Below the pieces are notes generated by a model, which saw only the letters and a list, made by a program, of their open reading frames with translations, ran no database searches and was not told the DNA's origin. The position numbers were made by a program, and so were the translations under genes. DNA of 23,773 nt. Source: Serpentinimonas sp. Its GTDB lineage: Bacteria > Pseudomonadota > Gammaproteobacteria > Burkholderiales > Burkholderiaceae_C. The DNA lies in assembly GCA_025458665.1 (NCBI GenBank), contig JALOSG010000011.1, positions 1 through 23,773 on the forward strand. The letters are read 5' to 3'. Positions 6,603-14,073 of this stretch are shown here, piece after piece. Position 1 is the first letter of the stretch, and each line of letters begins with the position of its first letter.

Positions 6603-8117
6603 ATGGATATCTCTGACGGCCTGCTGATTGGCCTGCAATCGGCCATGCAGCCCACCACGCTGCTGTACTGTTTCTTTGGCGTGTTCCTGGGCACGCTCAT
6701 TGGTGTGCTGCCGGGTATTGGCGCGCTGGCCACCATTTCGCTGCTGCTGCCCATCACGTACCACATTCCGCCCACCGCGGCCATCGTGATGCTGGCCGGC
6801 GTGTACTACGGCGCCCAGTACGGCGGCTCCACCGCGTCCATCTTGCTGAATTTGCCGGGTACGCCATCGTCGGCGGTGGCCTGCCTGGACGGCTACCCCA
6901 TGGCCAAGAAGGGCCGGGCGGGTGTGGCGTTGTTCATGACCACCATCGCCTCCTTCGTGGGCTCCATGCTGGGCATTGCCATGCTGGTGGCCTTTGCCCC
7001 CGGCATTGCCGAGCTGGGCCTGAAGTTCGGTCCGGCCGAATACTTCTCCATGATGCTGCTGGGCCTGGTGGCTGCGTCCACCATGGCATCGGGCTCGCCG
7101 CTCAAAGGGCTGGCCATGGTGATTCTGGGCCTGCTGCTGGGCACCGTGGGCACGGACGTGAACTCGGGCCAGGCCCGCTTCGACTTTGGCGTCCCCGAAC
7201 TCATGGACGGCATCAACCTGGTGGCATTGGCCATGGGTGTGTTCGGCATCTCCGAGGTGATTTCGGGCATCAACCAGAAGCGCGAAGGGGAGGTGAAGGA
7301 GAAGATCAACATGCGCACCATGACGCCTACCAAGGACGACGTGAAGCGCTCCATCTTCCCCATGTTGCGCGGCACCGGCATTGGCAGCTTCTTCGGTGCG
7401 CTGCCTGGCACGGGTGCTTCCATCGCGTCGTTCATGTCCTACGCGGTGGAAAAGAAGGTCTCCAAGACCCCCGAGCGTTTTGGCCATGGCGCCATTGAGG
7501 GGGTGACCGCGCCCGAAGCCGCCAACAACGCCGCGTCGCAAACCGCGTTCGTGCCCACGCTGTCTCTGGGTATTCCGGGTGACGCGGTCATGGCGCTCAT
7601 GCTGGGTGCCCTCATCATCCACGGTATCCAGCCCGGCCCCTTGCTCATGACCCAGCAGCCTGAACTGTTCTGGGGCCTGATCGTGAGTTTCGGCATTGGC
7701 AACATCATGCTGATGATCCTGAACCTGCCGCTCATTGGCATCTGGGTGGCCATTCTTCGCATTCCCTACAACGTGCTGTACCCGGCCATTCTGGTGTTCA
7801 TCTCCCTGGGTGTGTACAGCGTGAACAACAACACCTTCGATGTGTTCATGGTGGCGGGCATTGGTGTGCTGGGCTACGCCATGGCGGTTTTCAAGTTCGA
7901 AGCCGCGCCGCTGCTGCTGGGCTTTGTGCTGGGCCCGCTCATGGAAGAGAACCTGCGCCGCTCTTTGCTGCTGTCCCGTGGCGACATGATGACCTTCATC
8001 GAGCGCCCCATCAGCGCTGGTTTCCTGGCTTTCTGTGCGGCGCTGCTGATCTGGTCCGCCATCGCCACACTGCGCGAGACCCTGCGTGCCCGCGAACGCA
8101 AGGCGGACTTTGCCTGA
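6603..8117 (+). CDS. tctA: Tripartite tricarboxylate transporter large membrane subunit TctA
   Basis: The product is 504 aa, the standard TctA length, with about 10-12 hydrophobic segments. It forms the transport channel with TctB in the inner membrane and takes substrate from a periplasmic TctC (Bug) protein. Family signatures include GVLPGIGALATISLLLP near residues 35-51, YGAQYGGSTASILLNLPGTP near residues 76-95, and a repeat-related second half with GALPGTGASIASFMSYAVEK and LGIPGDAVMALMLGALIIHG. The start ATG at 6603 is preceded by GAGGCGG. The tctB-tctA pair ends at a strong terminator. No tctC is present on either side within the window, so its binding protein is encoded elsewhere. Confidence 0.95.
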   Translation: MDISDGLLIGLQSAMQPTTLLYCFFGVFLGTLIGVLPGIGALATISLLLPITYHIPPTAAIVMLAGVYYGAQYGGSTASILLNLPGTPSSAVACLDGYPMAKKGRAGVALFMTTIASFVGSMLGIAMLVAFAPGIAELGLKFGPAEYFSMMLLGLVAASTMASGSPLKGLAMVILGLLLGTVGTDVNSGQARFDFGVPELMDGINLVALAMGVFGISEVISGINQKREGEVKEKINMRTMTPTKDDVKRSIFPMLRGTGIGSFFGALPGTGASIASFMSYAVEKKVSKTPERFGHGAIEGVTAPEAANNAASQTAFVPTLSLGIPGDAVMALMLGALIIHGIQPGPLLMTQQPELFWGLIVSFGIGNIMLMILNLPLIGIWVAILRIPYNVLYPAILVFISLGVYSVNNNTFDVFMVAGIGVLGYAMAVFKFEAAPLLLGFVLGPLMEENLRRSLLLSRGDMMTFIERPISAGFLAFCAALLIWSAIATLRETLRARERKADFA

Positions 8118-8134
8118 GGGCGGTAAGCGTCATG

Positions 8135-8164
8135 AAAAAGGACTGCCACGGCAGTCCTTTTTTT
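8135..8164. terminator. Intrinsic terminator after tctA, likely bidirectional
   Basis: A perfect stem GGACTGCC/GGCAGTCC (8140-8147 with 8150-8157; in practice a 7-bp stem with a CACG loop) is followed by seven T residues at 8158-8164. It is preceded by five A residues at 8135-8139, so the minus strand also reads as a terminator. It begins 18 bases after the tctA stop and can also stop transcripts leaving the convergent diguanylate cyclase gene. Confidence 0.93.
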
Positions 8165-8239
8165 GTGTCGAGGCCCGTTTGCTGGCCCTGAACGTAAACG
8201 GCAGTGTGGCGATGCAGGCTGTGGCCGTTAAGGCTCGGT

Positions 8240-8275
8240 ATCAATGTTCGACAATGTATATTATGTAAAGTAAGC
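8240..8275. other. AT-rich island in a convergent intergenic gap
   Basis: This short stretch is far richer in A/T than anything nearby. It holds a tandem CAATGT at 8242-8247 and 8252-8257, 10 bases apart, followed by TATATTATGTAAAG. It lies between the tctA terminator and the 3' end of the diguanylate cyclase gene, where no gene start is expected. I found no convincing -35/-10 pair on either strand. It may be a protein-binding site or the start of an unseen small RNA. Confidence 0.3.
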
Positions 8276-8302
8276 AACGGATTCCCATCCAGCGCACAGC
8301 CA

Positions 8303-9301
8303 TCACTTGCGCGATGCCTTGTCGAGGTACATCGCTGCGTCGGCAGCGGCCACTGCTCCGGCAAGGTGCTCGTGGTTCAATCGCAGCGCAGCCCCTACCG
8401 AGGCGCTGATCTTTTCCCGAGCCAGAGCATCCCGCAAGCGGGACTCCAGCACCACCGCTTCGCTGAAGGTGCAGCCTCTCACCAGCACGCCGAACTCGTC
8501 GCCACCGGTGCGTGCTACCACATCGGGATCGCGGAACTGGGCGCGTATGCATTGGGCGGCCCGCTGCAGGTAGCGGTCTCCCGCCTCGTGGCCCTCCTGG
8601 TCGTTGATGCGCTTGAGGTCATCGAGGTCTACCACCAGCACCAGGGCGTTCTCGGCCACGTCGCGCATGGCCACCTCGCCCTCGCGCAGCGCCTTGTCCC
8701 AGCCGCGCCGGTTGTATAGGCCGGTGAGAGCGTCGGTCTCGGCCACGCTGCGCTGGCGCAGGGCTTCCCGGCGGGCGTCCTGGGCCTGGCGCAGCGTGAT
8801 AAGCAGCGTACTGAGCGTCTGGGCCACGGTGGTCACCATGCGCTTCTGCGCGTCGCTCAAGACTGGCTGCGGGCTGGCATCCATACCGCAGAGGGTGCCG
8901 ACGACCTCGCCCTCGTAGTACACAGGTATCCCTATGTACGCCCCGATGGGTTGATCTACCTGCTGGTTCACTTCGGCGTCCCGGTAGGCTGGTATCGCTT
9001 GCGCGTTTTCGGCGAAATGCGGACCTTGTCCGGCCACCATGCGCGAGCAGCAGGTGTCGCTCCACTTCAGTGTGCGTCCCGGGCGGCTGCCGTAGGTGTC
9101 GTCAATGGAGCGCACGACGGTCCAGTCGTCACCGTCGAGCCGCCCCACCATCCACGCACTCAGCGGCACGAAGTCGGCCAGCATGCCCAGAATGGCCTGC
9201 AGGGCGGCGCCGGTGTTGGGAAAAGCGGCAGCCCGAAGCGCAGGTTCTTGCCCCTGGGTGGCCGGCGGGCTGGATAGGGTTGACCGAAATGATGCTGTCA
9301 T
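8303..9301 (-). CDS. GAF-GGDEF diguanylate cyclase
   Basis: The product is 332 aa, cytoplasmic, with no membrane segment. Residues about 25-172 form a GAF sensor domain (PIGAYIGIPVYYEGEVVGTLCG, shown in part: GAYIGIPVYYEGEVVGTLCG). A short helix (QDARREALRQRS) links it to a GGDEF domain at about residues 185-330 with TDALTGLYNRRGWD, the metal-binding VVDLDDLKRIND and the A-site RTGGDEFGVLV at residues 264-274. The inhibitory I-site RDPD lies at 257-260, exactly five residues before GGDEF. So it should make c-di-GMP from two GTP and show product inhibition. The GAF ligand is unknown. I chose the ATG at 9301 because upstream residues look like noncoding sequence. No strong ribosome binding site is seen. 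Confidence 0.9.
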   Translation of the reverse strand: MTASFRSTLSSPPATQGQEPALRAAAFPNTGAALQAILGMLADFVPLSAWMVGRLDGDDWTVVRSIDDTYGSRPGRTLKWSDTCCSRMVAGQGPHFAENAQAIPAYRDAEVNQQVDQPIGAYIGIPVYYEGEVVGTLCGMDASPQPVLSDAQKRMVTTVAQTLSTLLITLRQAQDARREALRQRSVAETDALTGLYNRRGWDKALREGEVAMRDVAENALVLVVDLDDLKRINDQEGHEAGDRYLQRAAQCIRAQFRDPDVVARTGGDEFGVLVRGCTFSEAVVLESRLRDALAREKISASVGAALRLNHEHLAGAVAAADAAMYLDKASRK

Positions 9302-9330
9302 GGGCACAGTGATGGACAAACGGGCGGCGC

Positions 9331-9346
9331 GAAGAGTCGAATCTTC
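9331..9346. promoter_or_regulatory. Near-perfect palindrome upstream of the diguanylate cyclase gene
   Basis: GAAGAGTCGAATCTTC is a 16-base palindrome with one mismatched pair. It lies 29 bases upstream of the cyclase start (9301) in the divergent gap shared with the small gene at 9430, a suitable place for an operator. No regulator gene is adjacent. Confidence 0.35.
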
Positions 9347-9429
9347 CCGGGAACCCTCGGGCGAGTGCGGAGTCTGTGGAAAAGGACTTTGGTCGTATTC
9401 TGCGCCAGACCGCATCAAGAGGAAACCCG

Positions 9430-9717
9430 ATGGCTATTGCGATGTTGAACTTTCCTGCGGTGGTTGGCCCGCGCGCAGGCAGCGGCCGGGCCAGCCCCGG
9501 CGATCGGGGGGCCGCGCTGGGGCATCTGGTGATGGCGACCGGGCTGCTGTTCATTGCGCTGCAGAACCCGATTTTCCCCAGCCCGCTGCGCTTCATGGAG
9601 CCGACCACGGCCCAAAGCATGTTCTACGTACCCCGCACACCGCCGCCGGTTTTCGACCCCGAATGGACGCCGTCCGAGGAGTGGGAGGCCGAGGTCCACT
9701 TCGACTACTGGCGCTGA
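9430..9717 (+). CDS. Small single-span membrane protein, unrecognised
   Basis: The product is 95 aa and I do not recognise the family. The start ATG at 9430 has a good ribosome binding site, AAGAGGAAA at 9417-9425. An ATG at 9376 in the same frame would add 18 residues but lacks a comparable site. The N-terminal third is rich in Gly, Ala and Arg. A hydrophobic segment (HLVMATGLLFIALQNPIF, about residues 32-49) is likely one membrane span. The rest is rich in Pro, Glu and Trp (RTPPPVFDPEWTPSEEWEAE) and ends in FDYWR. The gene is divergent from the GAF-GGDEF cyclase and upstream of the amino acid transporter. Reality is supported by the ribosome binding site and the coherent protein layout; function is unknown. 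Confidence 0.62.
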   Translation: MAIAMLNFPAVVGPRAGSGRASPGDRGAALGHLVMATGLLFIALQNPIFPSPLRFMEPTTAQSMFYVPRTPPPVFDPEWTPSEEWEAEVHFDYWR

Positions 9718-9729
9718 GCCCCTCGCCGG

Positions 9730-9748
9730 CAGCCCTTGCCACGGGCTG
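9730..9748 (+). terminator. Weak hairpin after the small membrane protein gene
   Basis: CAGCCC (9730-9735) and GGGCTG (9743-9748) form a 6-bp stem with a 7-base loop, 12 bases after the stop codon at 9717. No T-run follows, so termination strength is doubtful. Confidence 0.3.
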
Positions 9749-9860
9749 AGGGTGTTCCGGACACACGGAGGGCAGTTGAAGCCTGGGCGTGCGGCCTGGG
9801 CTCGCATCTTGCTTGTGTTTTGCCTGTCGCTTCTGCGCCCAACAGACTGGCTTGCGGTCC

Positions 9861-9866
9861 TACAAT
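9861..9866 (+). promoter_or_regulatory. Candidate -10 box for the amino acid transporter operon
   Basis: TACAAT is a close match to a sigma-70 -10 hexamer and lies 70 bases upstream of the binding-protein start at 9937. The expected -35 positions (about 9837-9844) read poorly, so this is only a candidate. The rest of the 219-base gap from 9718 holds only the weak hairpin noted separately. Confidence 0.3.
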
Positions 9867-9936
9867 CCGTGTTCGTGCGTCTGCCCGGCCAATGGCTGCG
9901 GAGACGCCGATCCCTTCACTCAACGCTGCCTTTTTT

Positions 9937-10770
9937 ATGAACAAGCTTCTCCTGTCTCTGGGCCTGGTGTCCGCCATGGCTCTGGTTGGTTGCTCCAAGT
10001 CCGAGCCGCCGGCCGCTGCGGCCCCTGCCGCTGCACCTGCTGCTGCAGCCGCTCCGGCCGATCTGCCCGAACTGCGTGTCGCCATCGACCCGACCTACGA
10101 ACCGTTCACCTTCAAGACCCCGGATGGCAAGCCCACCGGTTTCGATGTGGACATTGCCGAGGCCCTGTGTGCCGAAATCCAACGCAAGTGCACCTACGTG
10201 GAGCAGGTGTGGGACGGCATGATTCCCGGTCTGATCGCGCAGAAGTACGACGTCATCATCAGTTCCATGTCCATCACGGCCGAGCGCCAGCAGGTGGTGG
10301 ATTTCACCAACAAGTACTACAGCACCCCGAGCCGCATCGTGGTGAAGACCGGTACCGAATTCACCGACCTGTCCTCCCTGAAGGGCAAGCGCATTGGCGT
10401 GCTCAAGAGCAGCACCCAGGAAGCCTACGCCATGGGTGAACTGGCTCCCCTGGGCGTGACCGTGGTGCCTTATGAGGCACAGGATCAGGTGTACCTGGAC
10501 ATCAATTCGGGCCGCCTGGACGGCACCGTGGCCGATTCCGTGGAGGTCACGGGTGGCTTCCTGAGCAAGCCCGAGGGCGCTGGCTTCGGCTTCGTGGGCC
10601 CTGCCCTGTCGCAGGAAAAGTACTTCGGTACCGGCATCGGTATTGCGCTGCGCAAGGGCGAGGACGAACTGCGCAACCAGCTGAACACGGCCATTGCCAC
10701 CATCCGCAGCAACGGCACCTACGAAGCCATCAACAAGAAGTACTTCGACTTCGACGTTTACGGCGAGTAA
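9937..10770 (+). CDS. Amino acid ABC transporter substrate-binding lipoprotein (HisJ/ArgT-like)
   Basis: The product is 277 aa, a type II periplasmic binding protein (SBP family 3) for polar or basic amino acids. The N-terminus MNKLLLSLGL ends in the lipobox ALVGC, with lipidated Cys19, so the protein is membrane anchored, unlike soluble HisJ of enteric bacteria. An Ala/Pro-rich tether of about 20 residues (24-43) leads to the fold: LRVAIDPTYEPFTFK, GKPTGFDVDIAEALC, WDGMIPGLIAQKYDVIISSM, and ITAERQQVVDFTNKYY. These are typical of lysine/arginine/ornithine/histidine binding proteins. The exact ligand is not certain; the match of the three downstream genes to HisQ, HisM and HisP supports a basic amino acid or histidine. 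The ATG at 9937 has no strong ribosome binding site. Confidence 0.93.
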   Translation: MNKLLLSLGLVSAMALVGCSKSEPPAAAAPAAAPAAAAAPADLPELRVAIDPTYEPFTFKTPDGKPTGFDVDIAEALCAEIQRKCTYVEQVWDGMIPGLIAQKYDVIISSMSITAERQQVVDFTNKYYSTPSRIVVKTGTEFTDLSSLKGKRIGVLKSSTQEAYAMGELAPLGVTVVPYEAQDQVYLDINSGRLDGTVADSVEVTGGFLSKPEGAGFGFVGPALSQEKYFGTGIGIALRKGEDELRNQLNTAIATIRSNGTYEAINKKYFDFDVYGE

Positions 10771-10803
10771 ACCGCTGCCCAGGGCGAACAAGGATGTGAA
10801 GCC

Positions 10804-11529
10804 TTGCGCCCTGGCTACCAGTTGCTACCAAGCGCTCCCAGTTTGTCCGGCTACTACCTCTCCATCCTGCAGGGCGCCCAACTCACGGTGGGTGTTTCGC
10901 TGGCGTCTCTGGCGGTAGCCATTGTGCTGGGCCTTCTGGGGGCCTCGGCCAAACTGTCGGGCAGTGCTGGGCTGAAGGGCCTGGCCACGGTGTACACCAC
11001 CGTGGTGCGGGGTGTGCCTGAACTGGTGCTGATGCTGCTGATCTTCTACGGCGGCACCATCGGCCTGAACGAGGCGCTGCGCTGGCTGGGCTGGGGAAGC
11101 CGCGTAGACATCAATCCTTTCGTGGCTGGCGTGGTGACCATCGGATTCATCTACGGCGGCTACATGACAGAAACCTTCCGGGGCGCCATTCTGGCCATAC
11201 CGAAGGGTCAGAACGAGGCGGCCAGGGCCTTTGGCATGGGGGCGTTCACCGCGTTCTGGCGCATCACGCTGCCGCAGATGGTGCGCTACGCCCTGCCCGG
11301 CTTCACCAACAACTGGCTGGTCCTCATCAAGACCACTGCGCTGGTCAGTCTGATTGGTTTGCATGAGATGACCTATCTGGCCCGTCAGGCCAGTGCGGCT
11401 ACCCGGGAGCCCTTCGTGTTCCTGCTCTTCGCGGCTGCCCTCTTCCTCATCTACACCTCGGTGTCATTGTGGGCGCTGCGCTGGGTCAATGCGCGTTACA
11501 GCCTGGGTACGAAGCGGGTGCAACTGTGA
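10804..11529 (+). CDS. hisQ: Amino acid ABC transporter permease, HisQ-like
   Basis: The product is 241 aa and is one of two inner-membrane permeases of the HisQM type. It resembles E. coli HisQ closely: VVRGVPELVLMLLIFYGG, FVAGVVTIGFIYGGYMTETF, the EAA loop EAARAFGMGAFTAFWRITLP that contacts the ATPase, and the end ARYSLGTKRVQL. About five membrane segments are visible. No ATG or GTG in frame precedes the first membrane segment, so translation must start at a TTG. I chose TTG 10804 with AAGGA at 10789-10793 upstream; TTG 10822 and TTG 10843 are alternatives. The gene lies 33 bases after the binding-protein gene and overlaps the next permease by four bases. The symbol is by homology; substrate is inferred. 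Confidence 0.9.
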   Translation: MRPGYQLLPSAPSLSGYYLSILQGAQLTVGVSLASLAVAIVLGLLGASAKLSGSAGLKGLATVYTTVVRGVPELVLMLLIFYGGTIGLNEALRWLGWGSRVDINPFVAGVVTIGFIYGGYMTETFRGAILAIPKGQNEAARAFGMGAFTAFWRITLPQMVRYALPGFTNNWLVLIKTTALVSLIGLHEMTYLARQASAATREPFVFLLFAAALFLIYTSVSLWALRWVNARYSLGTKRVQL

Positions 11530-12248
11530 GGTGGGAAGTTGTTTTTCAGCCGCAGAACCTGGCCCTGTACGCCGAGGGGCTGACCACCACCCTGTGGTTG
11601 CTGGGTACTTCCCTGCTGGCCGGTGGTGTGCTGGCGCTGCTGTGTGCGCTGGTGCTCACCAGCAGCAGCCGGGCACTGATGCCGCTGCGCTGGCTGACCA
11701 GCGCCTACACCTACTGCCTGCGGGGCACCCCGCTGCTCATCCAAGTCTACCTGATCTACTACGGGCTGGCGCAGCTGGAGTTCGTGCAGAGCCGCTGGGA
11801 CGCGGTGTGGCCCTGGACCTACTTCAAAGAAGCGCTGTTCTGTGCGTGGCTGGCCTTTACCCTGAACACCGCTGCCTACACCGCCGAAATGCTGGCTGGC
11901 GCCATGCGCGAGACCAGTGCGGGCGAGATAGAGGCGGCGCAGGCCATGGGCATGTCGCACGCAAAGGTGTTGGCCCGTGTGGTACTTCCGAGCGCCATGC
12001 GCCGCACGCTGCCGGCCTACAGCAACGAGGTGGTCATGATGCTGCACAGCACCAGCCTGGCCAGCGCTGTGCCGGCCATTACCGACATCACCTCGGCCGC
12101 CAGCCGCATCTACGCGCGGTTTTTTCTGCCCTTCGAAGCCTATCTGTTCGCGGCAGCCATTTACCTGAGCATCACCTTCGTGCTGGTCATGGGCTTTCGT
12201 TGGGCCGAAAAGCACTTCCTGGGCTATCTGGCGCCGCAGCGCGCCTGA
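11526..12248 (+). CDS. hisM: Amino acid ABC transporter permease, HisM-like
   Basis: The product is 240 aa, the second permease of the transporter. It parallels E. coli HisM: LTTTLWLLGTSLLAGGVLAL, TYCLRGTPLLIQVYLIYYG, FTLNTAAYTAEMLAGAMRET, the EAA loop EAAQAMGMSHAKVLARVVLP and LPAYSNEVVMMLHSTSLA. The start is a GTG at 11526 that overlaps the hisQ stop in the sequence GTGA. This is a classic translational coupling arrangement, and the sequence begins (M)RWEVVFQPQ, as expected for a permease N-terminus. An in-frame ATG at 11469 would lie inside hisQ and is unlikely. Confidence 0.92.
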   Translation: MRWEVVFQPQNLALYAEGLTTTLWLLGTSLLAGGVLALLCALVLTSSSRALMPLRWLTSAYTYCLRGTPLLIQVYLIYYGLAQLEFVQSRWDAVWPWTYFKEALFCAWLAFTLNTAAYTAEMLAGAMRETSAGEIEAAQAMGMSHAKVLARVVLPSAMRRTLPAYSNEVVMMLHSTSLASAVPAITDITSAASRIYARFFLPFEAYLFAAAIYLSITFVLVMGFRWAEKHFLGYLAPQRA

Positions 12249-12275
12249 GCCCTCCCCATTCACCGCTTCAAGTCC

Positions 12276-13052
12276 ATGCCGAACCGCGACATCAAGCTCC
12301 AGGTAGAGAATCTGCACAAGCGCTTCGGGGACCACGAGGTGTTGAAGGGCGTAGGTTTGCAGGCGCGTGCCGGCGATGTGATCAGCATCATCGGCAGTTC
12401 GGGTTCGGGCAAAAGCACCTTCCTGCGCTGCATCAATTTGCTGGAAAAGCCGCACCAGGGGCGCATTGTGGTGGCCGGCGAGGAACTCAAGCTCAAGCCT
12501 GCGCGCGGCGGTGAACTGGTGCCCGTGCAGCCCGCCCAGTTGCAGCGCCTGCGTACCAAGCTGGCCATGGTGTTCCAGAACTTCAACCTGTGGGCGCACA
12601 TGACGGTGCTGGGCAACGTGATCGAGGCGCCGGTGCATGTGCTGGGCGTGCCGCGCGATGAAGCCATTGCCCGCGCACGCAAATACCTGGACAAGGTGGG
12701 CCTGAAGGGTGTGGAGGACCGCTACCCCGCCCACATGAGCGGCGGCCAGCAGCAGCGCGTGGCCATTGCCCGCGCGCTGGCGGTGGAGCCCGAGGTGATG
12801 CTGTTCGACGAGCCCACCAGCGCCCTGGACCCCGAACTGGTGGGCGAGGTGCTGCGCGTCATGCAGGCCCTGGCCGAGGAAGGCCGCACCATGGTGGTGG
12901 TGACGCACGAAATGGGCTTTGCCCGCGAGGTGTCCAACCACCTGATTTTTCTGCACCAGGGGCGCATTGAGGAAGAAGGCCCCCCGCGCGAGGTACTGGC
13001 CCAGCCCAAGAGCGAGCGGCTGGCGCAGTTCCTCTCGGGCAGCCTGAAGTAA
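12276..13052 (+). CDS. hisP: Amino acid ABC transporter ATP-binding protein, HisP-like
   Basis: The product is 258 aa, the same length as HisP. It is the cytoplasmic ATPase that powers the importer. Walker A is GSSGSGKST, the signature is MSGGQQQRVAIARAL, Walker B is VMLFDEPTSALDPE and the switch histidine lies in VVTHEMGFA. The Q-loop region MVFQNFNLWAHMTVLGNV and the C-terminus FLHQGRIEEEGPP and LAQFLSGSLK match HisP very closely. The gene follows hisM after 27 bases, completing a binding protein-permease-permease-ATPase operon. Confidence 0.96.
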   Translation: MPNRDIKLQVENLHKRFGDHEVLKGVGLQARAGDVISIIGSSGSGKSTFLRCINLLEKPHQGRIVVAGEELKLKPARGGELVPVQPAQLQRLRTKLAMVFQNFNLWAHMTVLGNVIEAPVHVLGVPRDEAIARARKYLDKVGLKGVEDRYPAHMSGGQQQRVAIARALAVEPEVMLFDEPTSALDPELVGEVLRVMQALAEEGRTMVVVTHEMGFAREVSNHLIFLHQGRIEEEGPPREVLAQPKSERLAQFLSGSLK

Positions 13053-13089
13053 CGCGTGTTTGAGTGCAGGGCTGTTCGGCCGCCTGCCC

Positions 13090-14022
13090 TCAGCCCCAGT
13101 AAATCAGCGCGTCGCGGTCCTGCACCATGAGTTGCACCTGCTGCCCCACGGGCAGCACCACCTTGGTGGGCACGTGGCCAAACGGTAGCCCCGTGAGTAC
13201 CGGCGCCTTGATCTGGCTGCGCAGCCAGGCCACCACGGTCTTGAGGTTGAAGCCGCGGTCGTGGGGCACCAGCGTGTAGCGGTTGAAGCCGCCCAGCAGC
13301 ACCGCTTTCTGCTTGCCCAGTACACCGGCATGCAGCAACTGCGTGAGCATGCGCTCGATGCGGTAGGGGTGTTCGCCCACATCTTCCAGGAACAGAATGC
13401 CTCCCTTTACTTCCGGGAAATAGGGCGTACCCAGCAAGCTGCAGAGCACGGTGAGGTTGCCTCCCCATAGCGTGGCCTTGCCTATGCGCAAGCCTTTCTC
13501 GGCTTCCAGCGCCGGGTGGGCGCGCACGTCGGCCAGGGAAAGGCGCCAGCCGGTGCCCTCGCCGTGGCCTTGCAGCAGGTCGTCGAAGCAGGCCTGCATG
13601 ATGTCGTCGGGCTCGGTACCGGCTTCGGCGGCAAAGTCCTCCATGAGCGCGGGGCCCGCCCAGGTGGCGGTTTTGCGCTGCGCCAGAGCGGCCAGTTGCA
13701 GGGCAGTGAAATCGCTCAGGCCCACCCAGGCGGTGCCCCGCTCCACCGATTGGTGGATGGCTTTGTAAGGCAGCTGGGGCAACAGCCGGGTGAGGCCGTA
13801 GCCACCGCGCGTGGTCATGGCTACGTGGGCGCCACTGGCAGCCGCCCGGCCTATGGCAGCCAGCCGGGTGGCGTCGTCGCCGGCAAAGCGCTGGTGGCTG
13901 GACAGAGCGGCTTCGTCCACCTCCACGTCGTGGCCCAGAGCGCGCAGTCGGGCCGTGGCGCGCCTGAAGCCGGCTTTGTCGCGCACGGCGCCGCTGGGGG
14001 AATACAGATAGATGTGGGGCAT
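13090..14022 (-). CDS. ldcA: LD-carboxypeptidase (murein tetrapeptide carboxypeptidase, peptidase S66)
   Basis: The product is 310 aa, the usual S66 length. The family removes the terminal D-alanine from murein tetrapeptides in the cytoplasm during cell-wall recycling. The Ser-Glu-His triad is visible: S103 in VGLSDFTALQLA, E213 in ILFLEDVGEHPYRIERML and H283 in LPFGHVPTKVVLPVG. The conserved RGGYGLTRLLP lies near residues 72-82. There is no signal peptide, as expected for a cytoplasmic enzyme. It lies 51 bases downstream of tadA on the same strand and is convergent with hisP. The start ATG is at 14022. Confidence 0.93.
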   Translation of the reverse strand: MPHIYLYSPSGAVRDKAGFRRATARLRALGHDVEVDEAALSSHQRFAGDDATRLAAIGRAAASGAHVAMTTRGGYGLTRLLPQLPYKAIHQSVERGTAWVGLSDFTALQLAALAQRKTATWAGPALMEDFAAEAGTEPDDIMQACFDDLLQGHGEGTGWRLSLADVRAHPALEAEKGLRIGKATLWGGNLTVLCSLLGTPYFPEVKGGILFLEDVGEHPYRIERMLTQLLHAGVLGKQKAVLLGGFNRYTLVPHDRGFNLKTVVAWLRSQIKAPVLTGLPFGHVPTKVVLPVGQQVQLMVQDRDALIYWG

Positions 14023-14073
14023 GGGGCGAGTTTGGCAGAAAGTCAGGGGCAGGCCGAGATGGCCCTTCTGCCG

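Noticed and set aside
11496..12956. A 486-codon minus-strand ORF opposite hisM and hisP.
   Set aside because: Both plus-strand genes carry complete family motifs; the antisense product is His/Gln-rich and shows no domain.
13053..13089. Possible terminator between the convergent hisP and ldcA genes.
   Set aside because: Only 5-bp arms (for example GCAGG/CCTGC) can be drawn and there is no T-run, so I did not list it as a feature.
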